DNA from: JBKPNX01 sp046732855
Lineage (GTDB): Bacteria; Pseudomonadota; Alphaproteobacteria; Geminicoccales; Geminicoccaceae
NCBI GenBank assembly: GCA_046732855.1
Contig: JBKPNX010000124.1
Span: 1 to 35,037, forward strand
DNA: 35,037 nt
Direction: 5' to 3'
The position numbers were made by a program, and so were the translations under genes. This document shows, one piece after another, positions 31,747 to 35,037 of the stretch. Each line of letters begins with the position of its first letter. Positions within the stretch are counted from its first letter, which is position 1. The notes below the pieces were generated by a model. That model was not told the DNA's origin. It did no database searches and was given only the letters and a program-made list of their open reading frames with translations.

Positions 31747-33072
31747 CTACGCGAACAGAGCCTCGGTGGCGAACGGCGCGGCCGATCCCGGCCGGAAGCG
31801 CGTCAGAGTGAACTTGGTCTTCTGGCCCGGTTCGACATCCACCAAAATGTAGTTGTACTCTAGCTGAGGCGGCTTGCCCTTCCAATAGAGATCCGGCGGA
31901 TAATCGGCGGGGACCTTGATGCTGGTACGCCCGGGCAGAATCGGGTCCTGTTCCGCGCCACCGCCACCCAGCATCAGGTATTTCACATTGTCAACTTCGT
32001 ACATCTCAGTCGTGTGGACATGCCCGTTGAGCACGACCAGCTCCATGTCCTTGGCGTACGCCGCGATCACCTTGTGGGGATTGTCGGGCTCGGGGATCGG
32101 GCCGAGACCGGCGCGGCAGAACACCGGATAATGGAAGATGATGAACGTCTTTTCGAGGCCTTGTGCCTTGGCCTCATCGAGCCACTGCCGCAACTGCTCC
32201 ATCTGCTTCGCGTAGATCGGTCGGTCGCCGTCCCACCCCGAGGGCGAACGGTAGTCGTACTTCCCGCTCCACAGGAAGACGAAGCGGGAATCCTTGAAGT
32301 CGAACTTGTAGATCAGCCGCTCGGGCGTCACTCCCAATTTCTGCAGGTAGGGCACGGCGCCGAGCGTGCCCTCGATCTTCGGATCGCCCCATACCTCGTG
32401 ATTGCCGATCGAGATGAACCAGCGCCCGTCGAGCCCGGCCGCGCGCATCTCTTCGTCTGGCGGCGGCAGCAGCTTCAGCATCGTGTCCGAGACGCGCTTC
32501 CAGTACGGGCTTTCCTCGATGCTCCGGCCCTGATTGCCCCACCAGACGACATCGCCGCTGTTGATGACGAACCGCGCGCGCCCAGTCTGCACGTGACGCA
32601 CGATCTCGCGCGCTACCCAGTCGCCGCCCTCCAAATTGAAGATTTCCCGGTGCACGCCGGGCAGCAGCTTCACGTCCTCGACGCTGGCGCGGGTGACCCA
32701 ACCCTGGTCCAGCGACAAGGTCATGACCTCGCTCCGCGACATGAAGGGCATCACGATCTGGATCAGGTCCTTGCTGACCGGATCGAAGATCAGCCTGACG
32801 TCGCGCTTGACCACCTCCTCCGCCACTCGCTCCGGCATGGCGAGGCCGAACATTTCCACAAACATCCTGACCAGGTCCGGATTGCCCTCCTTGTAGGGCA
32901 GATACATCATCGGCCGCGTATCGCCGCAGCACGCGAACGAGAACCCACTCGCGGTCGCCGCCTGGGCTTTTGCCGCGGCCGGGAGCAGGGCGCCGGCCAA
33001 CGCAGGCACTGCCGCCATGCCTGCAAGCACCGCACGGCGATCGACGGCGGACGCTGAGATGACTATGGCCAT
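31747..33072 (-). CDS. Tat-exported calcineurin-like metallophosphoesterase
   Basis: This 441-residue periplasmic enzyme starts at ATG 33072 behind GGGAGGG. The leader DRRAVLAGMAAVPALAGALLP has the twin arginine (12-13) followed by a hydrophobic segment, indicating folded export through Tat. The metallophosphoesterase motifs are in order: GDTR (50-53), NSGDVVWWGN (171-180), GNHE (223-226), FHYP with H314, and NGHVHTTE (349-356). These would bind two metal ions, so a phosphomonoester or diester hydrolase is expected; the substrate is not evident. A long insert between the first two motifs (about 60-165) is unusual compared with compact members. Two membrane-protein genes follow at short spacing. 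Confidence 0.93.
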   Translation of the reverse strand: MAIVISASAVDRRAVLAGMAAVPALAGALLPAAAKAQAATASGFSFACCGDTRPMMYLPYKEGNPDLVRMFVEMFGLAMPERVAEEVVKRDVRLIFDPVSKDLIQIVMPFMSRSEVMTLSLDQGWVTRASVEDVKLLPGVHREIFNLEGGDWVAREIVRHVQTGRARFVINSGDVVWWGNQGRSIEESPYWKRVSDTMLKLLPPPDEEMRAAGLDGRWFISIGNHEVWGDPKIEGTLGAVPYLQKLGVTPERLIYKFDFKDSRFVFLWSGKYDYRSPSGWDGDRPIYAKQMEQLRQWLDEAKAQGLEKTFIIFHYPVFCRAGLGPIPEPDNPHKVIAAYAKDMELVVLNGHVHTTEMYEVDNVKYLMLGGGGAEQDPILPGRTSIKVPADYPPDLYWKGKPPQLEYNYILVDVEPGQKTKFTLTRFRPGSAAPFATEALFA

Positions 33073-33176
33073 GGTTCCCTCCCAGGCACATGAACCGTTT
33101 GCAGGGTACGCGAGCTAGCCCCCGGCGAGGCCGCGACCGCCACGCCGCCGACAAGGCGTTTGGATGAGACTTTCAT
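33063..33176 (-). pseudogene. Relic 5' end of a lost exported-protein gene
   Basis: A 37-codon frame starts at ATG 33176 behind a clear GGGAGG. It reads MKVSSKRLVGGVAVAASPG, close to the first residues of the DUF2092 leader (MKASLKRLLAAAIPIA) and the sulfatase leaders in this window, then loses all resemblance and ends inside the start of the phosphoesterase gene. I read it as the remains of a gene start after a deletion; a leader peptide for the phosphoesterase is a less likely alternative. Confidence 0.5.
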
Positions 33177-33210
33177 CCAGGAACTGCCTCCCAGAATTGA
33201 CCAGCTGTGC

Positions 33211-33281
33211 GGGCGCCCCGTGGCCGGAGCGCCCGCCGGGCGACGTCGCGCCCGTCAGTTGCCGCTAGTCGCTCGCGTGCG
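33211..33281. repeat. Hairpin repeat, copy A
   Basis: This copy overlaps the last codons (HASD) and stop of the arylsulfatase. Two hairpins are possible: GGGCGC...GCGCCC with a 12-base loop, and GGGCG-ACGTCG-CGCCC. It could end or protect the sulfatase transcript. Other copies are at 7754-7830, 27585-27640 and 30527-30598. Confidence 0.8.
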
Positions 33282-34977
33282 AACCCTTCTTCATCTGATC
33301 CAGGATACCTTCGAGGTTGTAGGTCGCCGGCGCCTGGAGCGGCGGGAACTCCTTGTACGACTCGAGTTCCTTGAACCACAGCTGCTGGCCGATCGGCAGG
33401 ATGTTCCAGTCGTAAAGGAAGGCCGTCGCCGGAGCGCCGAGCGCGCCGCCGATGCTCATCGCCGTCTTCTGGTCGATGCCGACCGCCTGCTCGAACGGGT
33501 CGCGCTTGATGTTTTGGACCAGGGTGAAGTGGAACGGCACGAGCGGCAGGATCCAGCCGGCCGGGCCGGGCTGGGACATGTTGTAGTACATCTTCCAGTT
33601 CTTGTAGCGCACCGCGGACGGTGTCGATCCCGAGTAGTAGAAGAAGTAGTCGCGCGCCGAAGTGTCCGACTTGCCCTCCAGGTAGTCGCGCTGGTCGACG
33701 CCATCGAGCGTGGTCTTGACGATGCCCGGGTACTGGCCCGCCTCGATCTGCTTCTTCAGCCCGTCGCCCTTGGGCCCGCCCGCGATGTCGACGAAGGTGG
33801 GCAGCCAGTCGAGCGCGGCGAACAGCTGGTTTTTGACCGTGCCCGGCTCGATGACGCCGGGCCAACGGATGACCGCCGGGGCCCGGTAGCCGCCTTCCCA
33901 GGCCTCGCCCTTCTGGCCTTTGAAGGGGGTGACGCCGCCATCGGGAAAGCTGATCGCCTCGGCACCGTTGTCGGTCGTGAACACGACGATGGTATTGTCC
34001 GCGGCGCCCATCGACTCCAGCTTGTCGAGGACGTAGCCGATGTTGTCGTCCATCTGCTTCATGCCGGCCTCGTTGACGCCCCAGTCCTTGCCGCCGGGCT
34101 CGCCCACCATGGCATAGTACTTGTCCGACAGAACCGTCGTGACGTGCATGCGCGCGGGGTTGTACCAGACGAAGAAGGGCTTGCCGGTCTTGTTCGGGTC
34201 GTTGCGGTCGAGGAAGTCGATCACCTTGGCCGAGATCTCCTCGTCCACCGTTTTCGAGCGCTCCAGCGTCAGCGGGCCCTCGTCCTGGCACGTCTGGTTC
34301 GCCTCCGTGCCGTCGGACGACTTGCACCAGAGCACCGGGCGCGGCGGCGTCAGGCAGGTCGTCGTCTTGGGATCGACGGCGCCGGGGACCTCAGGGACAC
34401 CGGGAATCGGCGTGTTCTTGCACGGCGGCGCGATGCCCTGGACGGTCGGCGACTTGTTGATGTCGGGGAAGCTCACCTGCTGCATCGCGTCCAGGTGATA
34501 GAGATAGCCCCAGTATTCCTGGAAGCCGTGCGCGGTCGGCAGGGCCTCAGTGTGATCACCAAGGTGGTTCTTGCCAAACTCGCCGGTGGTGTAGCCGAGA
34601 TCATGCAGGAACTGGGCGATCGCCGGGGTGCCTTTGCGCAGCCAGGACGGGCTGCCGGGCAGCTGCGGCGGGATCATGCCGGTGCGCAGCGGATACATGC
34701 CGGTGAAGAAGGCGTTGCGCCCGGAGGTGCAGCTCTGCATGGCGACGTAGTCCATGAAGATCGCGCCTTGCTGACCGATCTTGTCGATGTTGGGCGTCTC
34801 CCCGACCATCAGGCCGCGATGGTAGATGCTCGGCTGCATCCAGCCGATGTCGTCGCCCATGATGAACAGGATGTTGGGCTTCTTCTCCTGCGCCGCGGCG
34901 GGCGCCGCGGCGGCGACGGTTGCCGCGAGCGCGATCGGCACCGCGGCCGCCAGCATAAGTTTTGATCGGATCTTCAT
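33265..34977 (-). CDS. Arylsulfatase with CTSGR active-site motif
   Basis: This is a 570-residue periplasmic sulfatase. The ATG at 34977 follows GGGAGGTACC; the signal peptide ends APAAAQ at residue 30. The fold begins PNILFIMGDDIGW (D42, D43). The formylglycine position is C83-T-S-G-R87, with Ser where canonical sulfatases have Pro. GKNHLGDH, the NPARMHVTT block and TTDNGAEAISFPDGG complete the active-site set. Between about 195 and 240 there is an insert with four to five cysteines (PPCKN, TTTCL, LWCKS, NQTCQ) that probably forms disulfides. The C-terminal region (LPIGQQLWFKELESYKEFP) is the part found as relics at 30599-30714 and 27261-27300. It is the first complete gene of the series; 60 bases upstream hold only its leader. 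Confidence 0.94.
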   Translation of the reverse strand: MKIRSKLMLAAAVPIALAATVAAAAPAAAQEKKPNILFIMGDDIGWMQPSIYHRGLMVGETPNIDKIGQQGAIFMDYVAMQSCTSGRNAFFTGMYPLRTGMIPPQLPGSPSWLRKGTPAIAQFLHDLGYTTGEFGKNHLGDHTEALPTAHGFQEYWGYLYHLDAMQQVSFPDINKSPTVQGIAPPCKNTPIPGVPEVPGAVDPKTTTCLTPPRPVLWCKSSDGTEANQTCQDEGPLTLERSKTVDEEISAKVIDFLDRNDPNKTGKPFFVWYNPARMHVTTVLSDKYYAMVGEPGGKDWGVNEAGMKQMDDNIGYVLDKLESMGAADNTIVVFTTDNGAEAISFPDGGVTPFKGQKGEAWEGGYRAPAVIRWPGVIEPGTVKNQLFAALDWLPTFVDIAGGPKGDGLKKQIEAGQYPGIVKTTLDGVDQRDYLEGKSDTSARDYFFYYSGSTPSAVRYKNWKMYYNMSQPGPAGWILPLVPFHFTLVQNIKRDPFEQAVGIDQKTAMSIGGALGAPATAFLYDWNILPIGQQLWFKELESYKEFPPLQAPATYNLEGILDQMKKGSHASD

Positions 34978-35037
34978 CGATGGTACCTCCCTTTCGGCTT
35001 GGCCCACTAGTGCGTGGTCCATGACAGATTCATGACA

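Noticed and set aside
33160..34965. Plus-strand open frame of 601 codons
   Set aside because: It is a mirror of the arylsulfatase. The minus-strand protein has the full sulfatase motif set and a ribosome site.
1..35037. CRISPR arrays, tRNA or rRNA genes, insertion-sequence transposases
   Set aside because: I looked for regularly spaced repeats, tRNA-like cloverleafs with a conserved TTCGA arm, and transposase motifs and saw none. The rearrangements here leave no transposase behind.

Overview
The DNA is GC-rich and every protein-coding gene I accept is transcribed from the minus strand, so the genes read from the right end of the window to the left. The proteins are proteobacterial in style: Sec, Tat and lipoprotein signals, outer-membrane barrels and a bd-type quinol oxidase. 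A palindromic repeat at 14065-14154, with CGTCATTGCGAG-type ends and a CAATCCAG core, is of a kind familiar from Bradyrhizobium/Rhodopseudomonas relatives. I infer an alphaproteobacterium of the Hyphomicrobiales. The repeat and gene content support that, but no rRNA or housekeeping marker is present.

Right to left (transcription order): an arylsulfatase (34977-33265); a Tat-exported calcineurin-like phosphoesterase with two small membrane proteins (33072-30894); a decayed HAD/sulfatase chimera and an OmpA-type protein with a frameshift (30862-29535); DUF2092, Gly-rich DUF6515-like, small lipoprotein and DUF6134-like exported proteins (29489-26491); cytochrome bd subunits cydA and cydB followed by a translationally coupled, frameshifted PQQ dehydrogenase (26429-22210); a small membrane protein, a second arylsulfatase, a HAD-type periplasmic phosphatase, an eight-haem HEAT/TPR cytochrome and a DUF1254/DUF1214 protein (22116-15150); a DUF4410 lipoprotein, a third, larger arylsulfatase and an MscS channel (14968-9223); a FadL-type outer-membrane gene reduced to its two ends around another barrel gene, a second DUF4410 lipoprotein, a second MscS channel and a small hypothetical (9020-3583); and finally a TIR-domain protein overlapping an nSTAND1 ATPase that runs off the left edge (3406-1).

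The central 30 kb looks like a cell-envelope island. Most of its products are predicted to be exported, anchored in the envelope or integral to a membrane. They combine sulfate- or phosphate-ester hydrolysis (three sulfatases, two phosphatases), redox chemistry (multihaem cytochrome, PQQ dehydrogenase, quinol oxidase), uptake (FadL relic, barrels) and osmotic protection (two MscS). A shared role in using a sulfated or phosphorylated organic substrate is inference only.

The island is also visibly in flux. It holds paralogue pairs, a roughly 70-bp hairpin repeat in four copies, sulfatase 3'-end relics, a chimeric pseudogene, a split fadL, near-identical signal-peptide DNA on unrelated genes, and two single-base frameshifts. 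The left end is a different kind of locus, a candidate TIR-STAND immune operon.
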